Part shown: positions 22,620 through 31,862 of the stretch, in pieces
How the letters are laid out: every line of letters begins with the position of its first letter
How positions within the stretch are numbered: position 1 is the stretch's first letter
Notes under the pieces: model-generated
What the model saw: the letters and a program-made list of their open reading frames with translations, nothing else
Told to the model about the DNA's origin: nothing
The model's database searches: none
Made by a program: the position numbers and the translations under genes
Assembly: GCA_016928575.1 (NCBI GenBank)
Contig: JAFGKK010000057.1
Span: forward strand, 157,386-190,500
Source of the DNA: Anaerolineales bacterium
GTDB lineage: Bacteria; Chloroflexota; Anaerolineae; Anaerolineales; RBG-16-64-43
Direction of reading: 5' to 3'
DNA length: 33,115 bases

Positions 22620-23831
22620 TTACGCCCCGAATTTCACAAGCCTGCCGGCGTGCGCCAGGGCAAGGGGCATCAGTTCGATCGTGGGGAAGGTTCCCAAACC
22701 GCCGTGGGCGCAGACCCGCTCCCCAAAAACCGTTTCGGTATCGGGGCGGACCGTCTCCGGCGCCCAAAGGAGCAGGGGGACCGGATGCCAGGAATGGCTC
22801 TTCAGCTTGGCAGGTGTGGAGTGGTCTCCGGTGACCAGTAGGACATCCGGTTTGCGCTCCAGCAACGCGGGCAGGGCTGCATCGACCTTTTCGATAACCT
22901 TCACTTTCGCCGGAAAATCGCCGTCTTCGCCGCGCGAATCGGTGGCCTTGATGTGAATGAAAAAGAAATCAAAGTCGTCCCAAACCTTTGCGAGCGCGCG
23001 GAATTCGTCCGCGGGGGCATCGCCTTCAAAAGCGATGCCCTGCATGCCTACCAGCTTGGCCACCCCGCGGTACATCGGATACACCGCGATGCAAGCCGGC
23101 CGTAATTTATAGATCTCCGCAAATTGCGGAAGGCGCGGGTCGCCGGAAAAACCACGCAGGGTAAGCATGTTGGCGGGAAGATCGCCGGCGAGGATCTTCC
23201 CGGCCTGGGCGATCCACTCGTTGAAGGCCTTGGCCGCCTTTTCGCCTTTGGGATCGGTCGCCTTCACCGGCAGCGGGGGGACGCCGGTTTTTTGCGGATC
23301 GGTTTCGGTCATGCAGGCGGAAAGGCCCGGCCCGCGCATCACCACTACGAATCGGTGCTCCTTGACCGGTTTAACTTCCGTCTCCACTCCGGGGATGCGG
23401 ATCTTGGCCAGTTTTTCCACCAGCTTGGAGGACGACTCGGTCGGGATCCGGCCGGCGCGCCGGTCGGTGATCCGGCCGTCGGAATCCACGGTGCAGAAAT
23501 TCCCGCGGGCGGCGACGTCGTCGGCGCCGACGTCGACGCCGATGCCGAACGCTTCCAGCACGCCGCGGCCGATGTCGAACTTGAGCGGATCGTAGCCGAA
23601 CAGGCTCAGGTGCCCGGGGCCGGATCCGGGGGTGATTCCGTATCCGACGGGATTCATCTGCCCCAGACAGCCTTCCGCCGCCAGACGATTCAGGTTCGGC
23701 TTTTGGGCGGCTTCCAGTTCGGTCGGGCCGCCCGCTTCCGCGGGTATCCCGCCCAAGCCGTCCAGCACCAACAGAACGATTTTTGTTTTCGCGCCTTGCG
23801 CCAGAGAACGAATCAACTCGAAATCCGCCAT
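22620..23831 (-). CDS. apgM: Cofactor-independent phosphoglycerate mutase, archaeal-type ApgM
   Basis: This 403-aa alkaline-phosphatase-superfamily enzyme interconverts 3- and 2-phosphoglycerate. KIVLLVLDGLGG (18-28) gives the first metal ligand. ITPGSGPGHLSLFGYDPLKF contains the putative nucleophile Ser70. Later metal-binding motifs are HIKATDSRGEDGD, TGDHSTP and SHSWHPVPLLLW. The protein is the ApgM type, not the ~510-aa GpmI type. ATG 23831 has GGAGG 5 nt upstream. It lies on the strand opposite gap-pgk-tpiA, 3-8 kb away, and with them covers four glycolytic steps. The long inverted repeat follows its stop, and the ABC gene's terminator lies upstream, so it is transcribed separately. Confidence 0.93.
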   Translation of the reverse strand: MADFELIRSLAQGAKTKIVLLVLDGLGGIPAEAGGPTELEAAQKPNLNRLAAEGCLGQMNPVGYGITPGSGPGHLSLFGYDPLKFDIGRGVLEAFGIGVDVGADDVAARGNFCTVDSDGRITDRRAGRIPTESSSKLVEKLAKIRIPGVETEVKPVKEHRFVVVMRGPGLSACMTETDPQKTGVPPLPVKATDPKGEKAAKAFNEWIAQAGKILAGDLPANMLTLRGFSGDPRLPQFAEIYKLRPACIAVYPMYRGVAKLVGMQGIAFEGDAPADEFRALAKVWDDFDFFFIHIKATDSRGEDGDFPAKVKVIEKVDAALPALLERKPDVLLVTGDHSTPAKLKSHSWHPVPLLLWAPETVRPDTETVFGERVCAHGGLGTFPTIELMPLALAHAGRLVKFGA

Positions 23832-23853
23832 CGATGCCTCCGATCCGACGGGC

Positions 23854-23887
23854 AAAAAAATCCCGCGCCGAAACAGCCGGCGCGGGA
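23854..23887 (-). terminator. Intrinsic terminator of the ABC ATPase gene
   Basis: On the minus strand the stem TCCCGCGCCG/CGGCGCGGGA (arms 23878-23887 and 23861-23870, 7-nt loop) is followed at once by seven T residues (plus A-run 23854-23860). It lies 23 nt after the ABC gene stop, and it separates that gene from apgM. Confidence 0.92.
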
Positions 23888-23910
23888 GGGCGGGTGCATG
23901 TGCGAACCGA

Positions 23911-25011
23911 CTACCGGACCGCGACCTGCGTATCCCGATCGAATACGTGAACCTGACTCATGTCGAAGGAGACCTCAAGCCGGTCTCCCATCCGGGCGCG
24001 GGTGCGCGGGTCGACGCGGGCGATGAAGGTGTGTTCGCCGCTGACCAGGTAAAGGAAGACCTCGTTGCCCATCGGCTCGGTCACGTCCACGCGGCTTTCG
24101 ACGCGGGCGACGGCGATGCCGGGCGGAGCGAATTGCGGGTCGTGGATGTGCTCGGGGCGGATGCCGAAGACGATCTCCTTGCCAACGCGCGAAGCGTAGC
24201 GCTGGGTCTTGTCGGCCGGAATCGGCACGGCGAAGGCGCCGGCGTCGATGAAGAGGGTGGAATCGCTGCGGGTGACTTTGGCGTCGAAAAAGTTCATCGA
24301 CGGCGAGCCGATGAAGCCGGCGACGAAAACGTTGGTCGGCTTGTCGTAGAGGACCTGGGGCGTATCCAGCTGCTGCAGGATTCCGTCGCGCATGACCGCG
24401 ATGCGGGTGGCCATGGTCATAGCTTCGGTCTGGTCGTGGGTCACGTAGACGAAGGTGGTCTGCAGGCGCTGGTGGAGTTTGGAGATGTCGGCGCGGGTTT
24501 GCACCCGCAGTTTGGCGTCCAGGTTGGAGAGCGGTTCGTCGAGGAGGAATACCTGCGGCTCGCGGACGATGGCACGGCCGAGGGCGACGCGCTGGCGTTG
24601 GCCGCCGGAAAGCTGGCGCGGCTGGCGCTTGAGCATGTCGGTGAGGCCCAGGACTTCGGCGGCTTCCTTCACACGCCGGTCGATTTCAGGCCGGGGGACG
24701 CGGCGCAGCTTCAGGCCGAACGCCATGTTGTCGTACACGGTCATGTGCGGATAGAGGGCGTAGGACTGGAACACCATGGCGATGTCGCGGTCCTTGGGGG
24801 CGATGTCGTTCACCACGCGCGTGCCGATTTTGATCGTTCCGCTGGTGACTTCTTCCAGACCCGCCAGACAGCGCAGGGCGGTGGTCTTCCCGCATCCCGA
24901 GGGTCCGACCAGGACAAGGAATTCCTTGTCCTTGATCTCGAGATTCAAGTCGTTGAGCGCAACGACACGGTCGAACCTTTTAGTGACATGATCGTACGTG
25001 ACGCCAGGCAT
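23911..25011 (-). CDS. Sugar-type ABC transporter ATP-binding protein (MalK/UgpC/MsmK-like)
   Basis: This 366-aa ATPase energises uptake by a membrane ABC importer. Walker A is GPSGCGKTT (36-44), the Q-loop is at Gln82 in VFQSYALYPHMTV, the signature is LSGGQ (134-138), Walker B is VFLLDEPLSNLDAKLR and the switch is YVTHDQTEA. The C-terminal ~120 residues form MOP/TOBE-like regulatory domains (FGIRPEHIHDPQF, RVDVTEPMGNEVFLYL). This matches MalK/UgpC/MsmK proteins serving carbohydrate or glycerol-phosphate importers. No permease or binding-protein gene is adjacent, so it may be shared by several sugar importers, as MsmK is in streptococci; that is inference. GGAAGGAGA precedes the ATG. Transcription ends at a strong terminator and starts divergently from yvcK. 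Confidence 0.93.
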   Translation of the reverse strand: MPGVTYDHVTKRFDRVVALNDLNLEIKDKEFLVLVGPSGCGKTTALRCLAGLEEVTSGTIKIGTRVVNDIAPKDRDIAMVFQSYALYPHMTVYDNMAFGLKLRRVPRPEIDRRVKEAAEVLGLTDMLKRQPRQLSGGQRQRVALGRAIVREPQVFLLDEPLSNLDAKLRVQTRADISKLHQRLQTTFVYVTHDQTEAMTMATRIAVMRDGILQQLDTPQVLYDKPTNVFVAGFIGSPSMNFFDAKVTRSDSTLFIDAGAFAVPIPADKTQRYASRVGKEIVFGIRPEHIHDPQFAPPGIAVARVESRVDVTEPMGNEVFLYLVSGEHTFIARVDPRTRARMGDRLEVSFDMSQVHVFDRDTQVAVR

Positions 25012-25064
25012 GAGGCATCTCCTTCCGGTTTATATAGTGGGTGAAGTATATCATACGAGCCGGA

Positions 25065-25093
25065 TTGACGGTGCCTGCCTTTCCTGCTATGAT
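25065..25093 (+). promoter_or_regulatory. Sigma-70 promoter for yvcK
   Basis: TTGACG (25065-25070) and TATGAT (25088-25093) are spaced by 17 bp. Initiation is expected near 25100, giving a leader of about 13 nt before the ATG at 25113. Confidence 0.75.
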
Positions 25094-25112
25094 CCCCGGA
25101 CGATAAATTCCC

Positions 25113-26420
25113 ATGGGAAAATCACCGGGAAGGCTGGCCGACCGCCTGAAATCCTGGTTGGCTTTGGGCAAAATCTGGTTGACGCCGGGCATGGGGGTGA
25201 AGAGATGGTTGATCGGTCTGGTGACGGGGACGCTTTTGGTCGGGCTTGGTTTTTCGGTGTTCATGCTCGACCTGTACCGCTCCCGGCCTGATTCCACGGT
25301 CCTTTCCACGCTGGCGCTCAGTTTTATCCCAAGACCCATCCGAATCGCAGTGCTCCTGCTGGCTGGCGGCGGATTGATCGCCTTCTCCCTGTGGAGGCTG
25401 AGTTACGCGCTGCTGGCTCCGTTCGCGAAATCCGGCAGGAACGTTCCGGAAATCCTGGCCAGCTACCGGAGGCGCGGACGCGGGCCGCAGATCGTCGCCG
25501 TCGGCGGCGGACACGGGCTTTCCAACCTGTTGCGCGGATTGAAACACCGGTCCTCGAACCTCACCGCGGTGGTCACGGTCGCCGACGACGGCGGATCCTC
25601 GGGCCGCTTGCGGCGCTCGTTGGGCATCCCGCCGCCGGGGGATCTACGCAACTGTTTGGCCGCGCTGGCCGAGGATGAGTCGCTGCTGACCCAGCTCTTC
25701 CAATACCGGTTCGCCGAAGGCGACGGCATTCACGGGCACGCCTTCGGCAACCTGTTCGTAACGGCGTTGGCGGGGGTCACCGGAAGCTTCGAACGGAGTC
25801 TGCTTGAATCCGGGCGGGTGCTTTCGATCTGCGGCAAGGTGGTGCCTTCCACGTTGAGCAATGTGACGTTGGAAGGAGAGTTGATCGGCGCGGATTCCGA
25901 CGCCCTGCGGCGGGTCAGCGGACAGGCCCAGGTCCAGGGGGCGGTTTGGCGGGTGTGGCTGGAGCCGGAAGACGTGCGGGCCTACCCGGAAGCGGTGCAG
26001 GCGATTCTCTCCGCGGACATGATCGTGGTGGGGCCGGGCAGCCTGTTCACCAGCGTGCTCCCGAACCTGCTGATCGGGGAAATCCGCGAGGCGATTGCCG
26101 CCAGCCGCGCGCTGAAGGTCTACGTCTGCAACGTCGCCGCCCAGCCCGGGGAAACTGACGGGTTTTCGGTGAAGGATCATCTGGAGGCGATCGAACGGCA
26201 CATGGGCTTCCAGCCGTTCCACGGAATCCTGGTGAATGCGGTTCCGGCCGCCCCGATCGAAGGAGCGGAGTTGGTGGGGAGGCCGTTTCCCGAGAGCGGA
26301 GTGGTCGTGGTGGAAAAGGATCTGGCTGATTCCTCCGCGCCCGGGCGCCACGATCCGCAGAAGCTGGCCGCCGCGCTGATGGAATTGTTCGAGCAGCGCA
26401 AATCGCGTTTTCCGATCTGA
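25113..26420 (+). CDS. yvcK: YvcK/CofD-like gluconeogenesis factor with N-terminal membrane anchor
   Basis: This 435-aa protein has two predicted membrane helices at about 31-53 and 76-101, then a YvcK/CofD-like Rossmann domain from about 125 onward. The nucleotide-sugar-binding motif [15 protein letters not shown] is followed by [57 protein letters not shown] and the [15 protein letters not shown] segment. In Bacillus and Listeria, YvcK binds UDP-sugars, is needed for growth on gluconeogenic carbon and cell-wall integrity, and is phosphorylated by the Ser/Thr kinase PrkC in B. subtilis. A Ser/Thr kinase gene lies about 2.5 kb downstream here. The membrane anchor is absent from Bacillus YvcK (about 317 aa). 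Only a weak ribosome-binding site precedes the ATG. Confidence 0.93.
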   Translation: MGKSPGRLADRLKSWLALGKIWLTPGMGVKRWLIGLVTGTLLVGLGFSVFMLDLYRSRPDSTVLSTLALSFIPRPIRIAVLLLAGGGLIAFSLWRLSYALLAPFAKSGRNVPEILASYRRRGRGPQIVAVGGGHGLSNLLRGLKHRSSNLTAVVTVADDGGSSGRLRRSLGIPPPGDLRNCLAALAEDESLLTQLFQYRFAEGDGIHGHAFGNLFVTALAGVTGSFERSLLESGRVLSICGKVVPSTLSNVTLEGELIGADSDALRRVSGQAQVQGAVWRVWLEPEDVRAYPEAVQAILSADMIVVGPGSLFTSVLPNLLIGEIREAIAASRALKVYVCNVAAQPGETDGFSVKDHLEAIERHMGFQPFHGILVNAVPAAPIEGAELVGRPFPESGVVVVEKDLADSSAPGRHDPQKLAAALMELFEQRKSRFPI

Positions 26421-26441
26421 CGGTTCGGCCGCATTCCCCCG

Positions 26442-26458
26442 CCGCGGAGGATCCGCGG
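26442..26458. terminator. Small hairpin after yvcK
   Basis: CCGCGGA (26442-26448) and TCCGCGG (26452-26458) enclose a 3-nt loop, 21 nt after the yvcK stop. There is no T-tract, so the terminator role is weakly supported. Confidence 0.35.
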
Positions 26459-26541
26459 AGACGTCACTCTCCCGGCCCGGGAAAACCGCGCCGGCATTTG
26501 GCACACGGTCATCATCCCACTTTCCCTTCAGGAGGATTGCT

Positions 26542-27594
26542 ATGGCGACAAAAGTTGGCATCAACGGGTTCGGGCGCATCGGCCGGCAGGTGCTTAAGGC
26601 GATCATGGAACGCGCGCCGAAGGACCTCGAGGTGGTGGCGGTCAACGATCTGTTCGACGTCGACACCAACGCCCATCTGTTCAAGTACGATTCCACTTAC
26701 GGAAAATTCGACGGAAGCGTCGAGGTCAAGGAAGGAAACCTGGCGGTCAACGGCCGCATGGTCAAGGTCCTCGCGGAAAAGGATCCGGCCAAACTTCCGT
26801 GGAAAGACCTCGGAGTCGAGATCGTGATCGAATCCACCGGCATTTTCACCGATGCGATCGGGGATCCGGCAAAGGGCAAAGCCGGCGCCAACGTCCACAT
26901 TCAATCGGGCGGGGCCAAGAAGGTCATTATTTCGGCGCCGGCCAAGAACGAAGACCTGACCATCGTGCTGGGCGTCAACGATTCGAAATACGATCCAGCC
27001 AAGCAACACATCATTTCCAACGCCTCCTGCACCACCAACTGCCTGGCCCCCGCGGCCAAGGTCGTGCACGACAAGTTCACCATCCTCTACGGCTCGATGT
27101 GCACGATCCACTCCTACACCAATGACCAAGTGATCCTGGACCAGGGGCACAAGAAGGAAATGCGCCGCTCGCGCTCGGCCGGCCTCAACATCATCCCCAC
27201 CACCACCGGGGCGGCCAAAGCCGTGGCACTCGTCATTCCCGAATTAAAGGGGAAATTCGACGGCTATTCCCTGCGCGTTCCCAGCCCGACCGTTTCAGTC
27301 GTGGATTTCAGCTGCACGGTTTCGAAAGCCACCACCAAAGAAGAGCTGACCGCGGCTTTCGTGGACGCATCGAACGGCGCGCTGAAGGGCGTCCTGGGGG
27401 TCACCTCCGGCAAAGCCCAGGATCCGCTGGTCTCCACCGATTTCCGCGGCGACGACCGCTCCTCGATCGTCGATCTCCAATACTGCAATGTCCTCGGCGG
27501 CACGCTGGTCAAGGTGGTGGCCTGGTACGACAACGAATGGGGTTACTCCTGCCGCACGGCCGACCTGGCGGTGATGATCGCCAAAAAGCTCTAA
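26542..27594 (+). CDS. gap: Type I glyceraldehyde-3-phosphate dehydrogenase
   Basis: This 350-aa enzyme oxidises glyceraldehyde 3-phosphate to 1,3-bisphosphoglycerate with NAD(P)+ in glycolysis. The Rossmann motif is [12 protein letters not shown] at the N-terminus. The catalytic Cys163 lies in SNASCTTNC and the general base is His190 in [10 protein letters not shown]. The C-terminus has [12 protein letters not shown]. Compared with the usual STGxFTD...AxxHLxGGAKKV stretch, this protein has a longer loop (residues about 104-124, [20 protein letters not shown]), which accounts for a length above the typical ~335 aa. An AGGAGG-type ribosome-binding site precedes the ATG. It lies 25 nt upstream of pgk, so the two are co-transcribed. 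Confidence 0.96.
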   Translation: MATKVGINGFGRIGRQVLKAIMERAPKDLEVVAVNDLFDVDTNAHLFKYDSTYGKFDGSVEVKEGNLAVNGRMVKVLAEKDPAKLPWKDLGVEIVIESTGIFTDAIGDPAKGKAGANVHIQSGGAKKVIISAPAKNEDLTIVLGVNDSKYDPAKQHIISNASCTTNCLAPAAKVVHDKFTILYGSMCTIHSYTNDQVILDQGHKKEMRRSRSAGLNIIPTTTGAAKAVALVIPELKGKFDGYSLRVPSPTVSVVDFSCTVSKATTKEELTAAFVDASNGALKGVLGVTSGKAQDPLVSTDFRGDDRSSIVDLQYCNVLGGTLVKVVAWYDNEWGYSCRTADLAVMIAKKL

Positions 27595-27619
27595 CCCGGT
27601 TTTCCGGAGTGGAGGATCC

Positions 27620-28795
27620 ATGCTGAAGAAGAAGACTGTCCGCGAAGTGAACGTCAACGGCTGGCAGGTGTTGATGCGGGTGGATTTCAACGTTCCGATT
27701 AAGAACGGCAAGGTGGGCGAGGATACCCGGATCCGGTCGGCGCTGCCGACCATCCAATATCTGCTGGACCAGCAGGCGATGGTGATCCTGTGTTCGCACC
27801 TCGGGAGGCCGAAGGGCGGTCCGGATCCGGCGTTTTCCCTGGCTCCGGTGGCCGCGCACCTGGGCGGATTGCTAAATAAGAAAGTGGCCTTCGCCTCGGA
27901 CTGCGTCGGATCGGCGGCCGAAGGGGTCGTGGCCGAGATGAAGCCGGGCGATGTGGCGATCCTGGAGAACACCCGCTTCCATCCGGAAGAGGAGAAGAAC
28001 GATCCGGCCTTCGCCCAGCGGCTGGCCATGCTGGGCAAGATCTACGTCAACGACGCGTTCGGATCCGCCCACCGCGCGCATGCCTCGACGGAAGGCGTGG
28101 CGCACTACCTGCCGGGCGTGGCCGGGTTCCTGATGGAAAAGGAAATCGAATTCCTCGACAAGGCGGCCAACGATCCGGAACATCCCTATGTCGTCATCTT
28201 GGGCGGAGCGAAGATCAGCGATAAAATCGGCGTCATCACCAACCTGCTCAAGAAGTGCGAGCGGCTGCTGATCGGCGGCGGGATGGCCAACACCTTCCTG
28301 AAAGCCCAGGGCCTGAACGTCGGCGCATCGCTCGTCGAAGACGGGAGCCTCGAAACGGCGAAGAAGATCATGGCCGACGCCGGCGACAAACTGCTCCTGC
28401 CGGACGACGTCGTGGCGGCGGACAAGTTCGACGCCGCGGCCCAATCCAAGACCGTCGCCGCGAACGCCGTCCCGGACGGCTGGCGGATCCTCGACATCGG
28501 ACCGGCGACGGTGAAAAAATACGCCGCCGCACTCCAGGGCGCCAAACAGGTGGTCTGGAACGGGCCGATGGGCGTGTTCGAGTTTCCCAGCTTCGCCAAG
28601 GGGACCCGCGATCTGGCCCAGGCCGTCGCCGCCTGCGGCGCGGTCACCGTGGTGGGCGGCGGCGATTCGGTCGCCGCGATCACCGAGGCCGGATTGGCCG
28701 AGAAGATCAGCCACATCTCCACCGGCGGCGGCGCGTCCCTGGAATTCCTTGAGGGCAAAGTCCTTCCCGGGATCATGATTCTGCAGGATCAATGA
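27620..28795 (+). CDS. pgk: Phosphoglycerate kinase
   Basis: This 391-aa enzyme transfers phosphate from 1,3-bisphosphoglycerate to ADP. Family motifs are complete: [14 protein letters not shown] near the N-terminus, [10 protein letters not shown], the substrate-binding [30 protein letters not shown], the hinge-side [12 protein letters not shown] and the nucleotide-binding [10 protein letters not shown], plus [11 protein letters not shown] and [15 protein letters not shown]. Length is normal. GGAGG precedes the ATG, 25 nt after gap. A strong hairpin lies between pgk and the following kinase gene and may set the level of downstream transcription. Confidence 0.97.
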   Translation: MLKKKTVREVNVNGWQVLMRVDFNVPIKNGKVGEDTRIRSALPTIQYLLDQQAMVILCSHLGRPKGGPDPAFSLAPVAAHLGGLLNKKVAFASDCVGSAAEGVVAEMKPGDVAILENTRFHPEEEKNDPAFAQRLAMLGKIYVNDAFGSAHRAHASTEGVAHYLPGVAGFLMEKEIEFLDKAANDPEHPYVVILGGAKISDKIGVITNLLKKCERLLIGGGMANTFLKAQGLNVGASLVEDGSLETAKKIMADAGDKLLLPDDVVAADKFDAAAQSKTVAANAVPDGWRILDIGPATVKKYAAALQGAKQVVWNGPMGVFEFPSFAKGTRDLAQAVAACGAVTVVGGGDSVAAITEAGLAEKISHISTGGGASLEFLEGKVLPGIMILQDQ

Positions 28796-28832
28796 ATCTT
28801 CCCGGCATGGAAACGGAATAGAATGTAGAATG

Positions 28833-28868
28833 GAGGGCGCAAGACCCCGATCGGGGTCTGGCGCCCTC
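28833..28868. terminator. Intercistronic hairpin between pgk and the Ser/Thr kinase gene
   Basis: The outer arms GAGGGCGC (28833-28840) and GCGCCCTC (28861-28868) enclose the 18-bp palindrome AGACCCCGATCGGGGTCT (28842-28859), with one A/G mismatch between. There is no T-tract, so it may attenuate or stabilise the mRNA rather than end it. Confidence 0.5.
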
Positions 28869-28943
28869 TACGGATCGGGGAACTGCGGTCCGCCACGGGC
28901 CGCAGGTCCACGGCCCAAGCGCCTTCTTCCCGGGGGAGGTGGT

Positions 28944-30704
28944 ATGTCTTTCGCCAACGGACAGAACGTAGGCCCTTACCGCATCTTGGAACAGCTTGGC
29001 CAGGGAGGCATGGCGACGGTCTACAGGGCCTATCATGCCGGACTCGACCGCTATGTGGCGATCAAAGTCCTGCACGCGGCTTTCCGCGAGGATCCCTCCT
29101 TTACAGCCCGATTCACCCGCGAAGCGCGGGTAGTGGCCAAGCTCGAGCATCCCCACATCGTACCGATTTACGATTACTCCGAATACGAGGGCCAGCCCTA
29201 TCTGGTGATGAAGTACATAGAGGGCGAGACTCTCAAAGCCCGGCTGATTCGCGGTCCGCTCTCGGCCGGGGAAGCCGTGCGGGTGATCGAAGCCGTGGGC
29301 GCGGCGCTTTCCTATGCCCATGGAAAAGGTATCCTGCACCGCGACGTCAAACCCTCCAACGTGCTGCTGACGCCCGACGGCGGGATCTACCTGGCCGATT
29401 TCGGGCTGGCCCGGATCGCCCAATCCGGCGAATCGACCCTGTCCTCGGATATGCTGCTCGGAACGCCGCACTACATCTCGCCGGAGCAGGCGCAGGGTCT
29501 GAAAAACCTCGACGCTGGGACCGACATCTACTCCTTCGGCGTGGTAATGTACGAGTTGGCGGTCGGCCGGGTGCCGTTCAACGCCGATACCCCCTTTTCC
29601 ATCATCCACGATCACATCTTTACCCCGTTGCCCCTGCCGCGGGCGATCAATCCAAAGGTACCCGAAGGAGTCGAACGGGTTCTGCTAAAGGCGCTCGCCA
29701 AGGACCGCAAGGACCGGTTCGCGGACGTGGAATCCCTGGTCCAGGCCTTCCTCGATTCGATCCATGACGTCGCCCCGGCGCCGGTCAAGGCTTCGCCCTC
29801 GACCATACGCGCGGCGCAGCCCGAACCCTCCGCGGAGCCCAAGGCCAAGCCGAAACCGCCCAAAAAACCGCCGGTTTGGAAACGGATCCCCCAATGGGCG
29901 CTGGGAGCCATGGCAACCTCGGCTTGCGTCTGTTTTTGCGTCGCGGGATTCCTGACGCTGGGAGCGGTTTCCGACAGGCAAAATCAGAAGGCCACGCAAA
30001 CCGCCTTGGCGGCAGGCGGGGCAATGGGAACTTCGCCTTCGCCGGCGGAGCGAATTCCTGCGGAAGGGAAAAAACCGCCGGAATCGCTTTCCACGGAGGA
30101 ATTTGATGTTCCGGAAGATTCGGCCGAGGCTTGGGCGCACTTCCGGAAGGGAATGGAGTATCTGGCTAAAGGGGATCAGCAGGCGGCCGACAAGGAATTC
30201 GCCACCGCACTGCAGTTACTGCCGGTCGAGAGGATCGGGATCATGCTTCTCGCCGTCGAACAACTGAATGGCCGCGGGCAATGGATCATGTCGGCTCAAT
30301 ATCTACAAAAGGGATTGGACTGGAATCCGGACGAACCCACGCTGCGCCTTGCGGCGGAGGAGGTCCTGTTCCACATCGCCGGAATCCTGGATGCCGAGCC
30401 GCTGGTGCGCTGGTTCGTGGATCGGATCCCGCGCTGGGCGATCTCGCAGGGAGCGATGGGGCGCTGGCTGACGATCTTCTCCCCGGATCCGGAAGGCGGA
30501 GCGGCGTTCATCGAACACGGGCAGGAGCTCGCGCGGGGACAAGAAAAGCCCTTCGTGCGCGCGATCCTGGGCGAGCATTATTGCGTGATCGGAAGAACGG
30601 AGGAAGGAATCAACCTGTTGCGGGAAGTGATGGAAGACCCCAATATCCTGCCCTGGCTGAGGGCGGAAGTAGAGAGGATGATCGAAAAATGGCAACCGAA
30701 GTGA
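28944..30704 (+). CDS. Transmembrane Ser/Thr protein kinase with extracytoplasmic TPR-like domain
   Basis: This 586-aa protein has an N-terminal Hanks-type kinase domain at about 12-270. The Gly loop is GQGGMATVYRA (20-29), the ATP lysine is Lys41 (VAIKV), the catalytic loop is HRDVKPSNV with Asp134, the DFG motif is ADFGLA with Asp152, and the activation segment ends GTPHYISPEQ. All catalytic residues are present. A Pro/Lys-rich juxtamembrane linker (about 275-315) leads to a transmembrane helix at about 318-342. An outer region of about 240 residues contains TPR-like helices (AWAHFRKGMEYLAKGDQQAA, DKEFATALQLLP) and no PASTA repeats. GGGAGG precedes ATG 28944. It sits between pgk and tpiA and overlaps tpiA by 16 nt. 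Substrates are unknown; glycolytic enzymes or YvcK are candidates by position only. Confidence 0.93.
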   Translation: MSFANGQNVGPYRILEQLGQGGMATVYRAYHAGLDRYVAIKVLHAAFREDPSFTARFTREARVVAKLEHPHIVPIYDYSEYEGQPYLVMKYIEGETLKARLIRGPLSAGEAVRVIEAVGAALSYAHGKGILHRDVKPSNVLLTPDGGIYLADFGLARIAQSGESTLSSDMLLGTPHYISPEQAQGLKNLDAGTDIYSFGVVMYELAVGRVPFNADTPFSIIHDHIFTPLPLPRAINPKVPEGVERVLLKALAKDRKDRFADVESLVQAFLDSIHDVAPAPVKASPSTIRAAQPEPSAEPKAKPKPPKKPPVWKRIPQWALGAMATSACVCFCVAGFLTLGAVSDRQNQKATQTALAAGGAMGTSPSPAERIPAEGKKPPESLSTEEFDVPEDSAEAWAHFRKGMEYLAKGDQQAADKEFATALQLLPVERIGIMLLAVEQLNGRGQWIMSAQYLQKGLDWNPDEPTLRLAAEEVLFHIAGILDAEPLVRWFVDRIPRWAISQGAMGRWLTIFSPDPEGGAAFIEHGQELARGQEKPFVRAILGEHYCVIGRTEEGINLLREVMEDPNILPWLRAEVERMIEKWQPK

Positions 30705-31468
30705 AGCGCAGACCGTGCATGGCGGCGAACTGGAAGATGAACAAGACCTCCGCGGAGGGGGCGGAATTCGTGCGCCGGATTCTCCCGGGCCTCAAGGAAG
30801 CGGACGGAGTGGAACGGGTGATTTGCCCGCCGGCCGCCGCGCTCCCCGCGCTGGCGGACCTGCTGAAGGGCAGCGGGATCGGGCTCGGCGCACAGAACAT
30901 GCATTGGGAGCCGAAGGGCGCCTTCACCGGAGAACTTTCGGCGGCGATGGTCAAAGAATGGTGCAACTACGTAATCCTCGGGCATTCCGAGCGGCGCGGC
31001 TTGTTCGGCGAGACCGACGAGATGGTGGCCAAGAAGGTCAAGGCGGCGCTGGCGGCCGGACTCATGCCGATTATCTGCGTCGGAGAGACCCTCGCCGAAA
31101 ACGAAGCCGGACAAACAGATGCGGTCGTCCGGCGGCAGATGAATGCGGCCTTTGACGGCCTGACTCCCGACCAAGCCGGGACGACGATCGTCGCCTACGA
31201 ACCGGTGTGGGCGATCGGAACCGGACGCGCGGCGCACGGACCGGACGCCAACAAGGTCATCGCCGGGTCGATCCGTTCGGTACTCACCGAACGCTTTGGG
31301 AACGCCGTCGCCCAGGCGGTGCGGGTCCTCTACGGCGGCAGCGTGACGCCCGACAACATCGCCGAGTTCCTTTCCGAACCGGAGATCGACGGCGGATTGG
31401 TGGGCGGGGCGAGTTTGAAACCGGAATACGTGGAAGTCGTAAAAGCGGCATTAAAGAGAATTAAATAA
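30689..31468 (+). CDS. tpiA: Triosephosphate isomerase
   Basis: This 259-aa TIM-barrel enzyme interconverts dihydroxyacetone phosphate and glyceraldehyde 3-phosphate. The active-site residues are Asn14 and Lys16 in AANWKMNKT, His99 in VILGHSERR and Glu171 in VAYEPVWAIGTG. The phosphate-binding loops YGGSV and GGLVGGASL are also present. ATG 30689 overlaps the kinase gene's 3' end by 16 nt, with AGAGGATGA upstream inside that gene. This implies co-transcription and possibly translational coupling. An intrinsic terminator follows the stop, so tpiA closes the gap-pgk-kinase-tpiA unit. Confidence 0.96.
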   Translation: MATEVKRRPCMAANWKMNKTSAEGAEFVRRILPGLKEADGVERVICPPAAALPALADLLKGSGIGLGAQNMHWEPKGAFTGELSAAMVKEWCNYVILGHSERRGLFGETDEMVAKKVKAALAAGLMPIICVGETLAENEAGQTDAVVRRQMNAAFDGLTPDQAGTTIVAYEPVWAIGTGRAAHGPDANKVIAGSIRSVLTERFGNAVAQAVRVLYGGSVTPDNIAEFLSEPEIDGGLVGGASLKPEYVEVVKAALKRIK

Positions 31469-31486
31469 ACCGACCAAGAAAACCTG

Positions 31487-31532
31487 AAGGACACGAAGAT
31501 ATAACGGACAATCTTCGTGTCCTTTTGTATTT
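31487..31532 (+). terminator. Intrinsic terminator of the gap-pgk-kinase-tpiA unit
   Basis: A perfect 14-bp stem, AAGGACACGAAGAT (31487-31500) / ATCTTCGTGTCCTT (31511-31524), has a 10-nt loop and is followed by TTGTATTT. It starts 19 nt after the tpiA stop. Confidence 0.9.
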
Positions 31533-31541
31533 ACTCGGCCT

Positions 31542-31660
31542 CCCCCTCATCCGCCCTTCGGGCACCTTCTCCCAGCCCTACATCTGCGTATGTAGATATG
31601 CATTTGTTGAAAGCCCTCCAGCTTAAACGATGGGCTGGGAGAAGGATGGAGTGAGGGGGA
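31542..31660. repeat. Imperfect long inverted repeat with nested hairpin
   Basis: Arms CCTTCTCCCAGCCC (31565-31578) and GGGCTGGGAGAAGG (31632-31645) pair perfectly over 14 bp. Outer CCCCCTC/GAGGGGG stretches extend the pairing imperfectly. The loop holds a second hairpin (CTACAT 31578-31583 / ATGTAG 31590-31595, sharing one base with the outer arm). Confidence 0.65.
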
Positions 31661-31704
31661 ATAATTGGATGGTTTTTCGACTATTATTTCAATCCTTGCA
31701 TCAT

Positions 31705-31815
31705 GCTGAGCAGATACGTCCTTTTTTTATTGCATCCTCTTTGTTGATTCGGTCAAGAACTCCAACGCCTCCGGCAGGGAATTACCTGTCCGGGTGCTTA
31801 AAAAACCCTTTTAGA
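31705..31815 (+). pseudogene. Decayed coding-like segment, copy 1
   Basis: It starts GCTGAGCAGATACG, identical over 14 nt to 32411-32424, and reads AEQIRPF. After a run of seven T the similarity to copy 2 continues in another frame (DSVKNSNASGRELPVRVL), ending at a TAG. This looks like a frameshifted remnant. The gene family is not recognised. Confidence 0.3.
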
Positions 31816-31862
31816 GTGTGCTTGAGGCTTGTCCTCGCGAAATGGGAGGGACCGGAGAAAGA

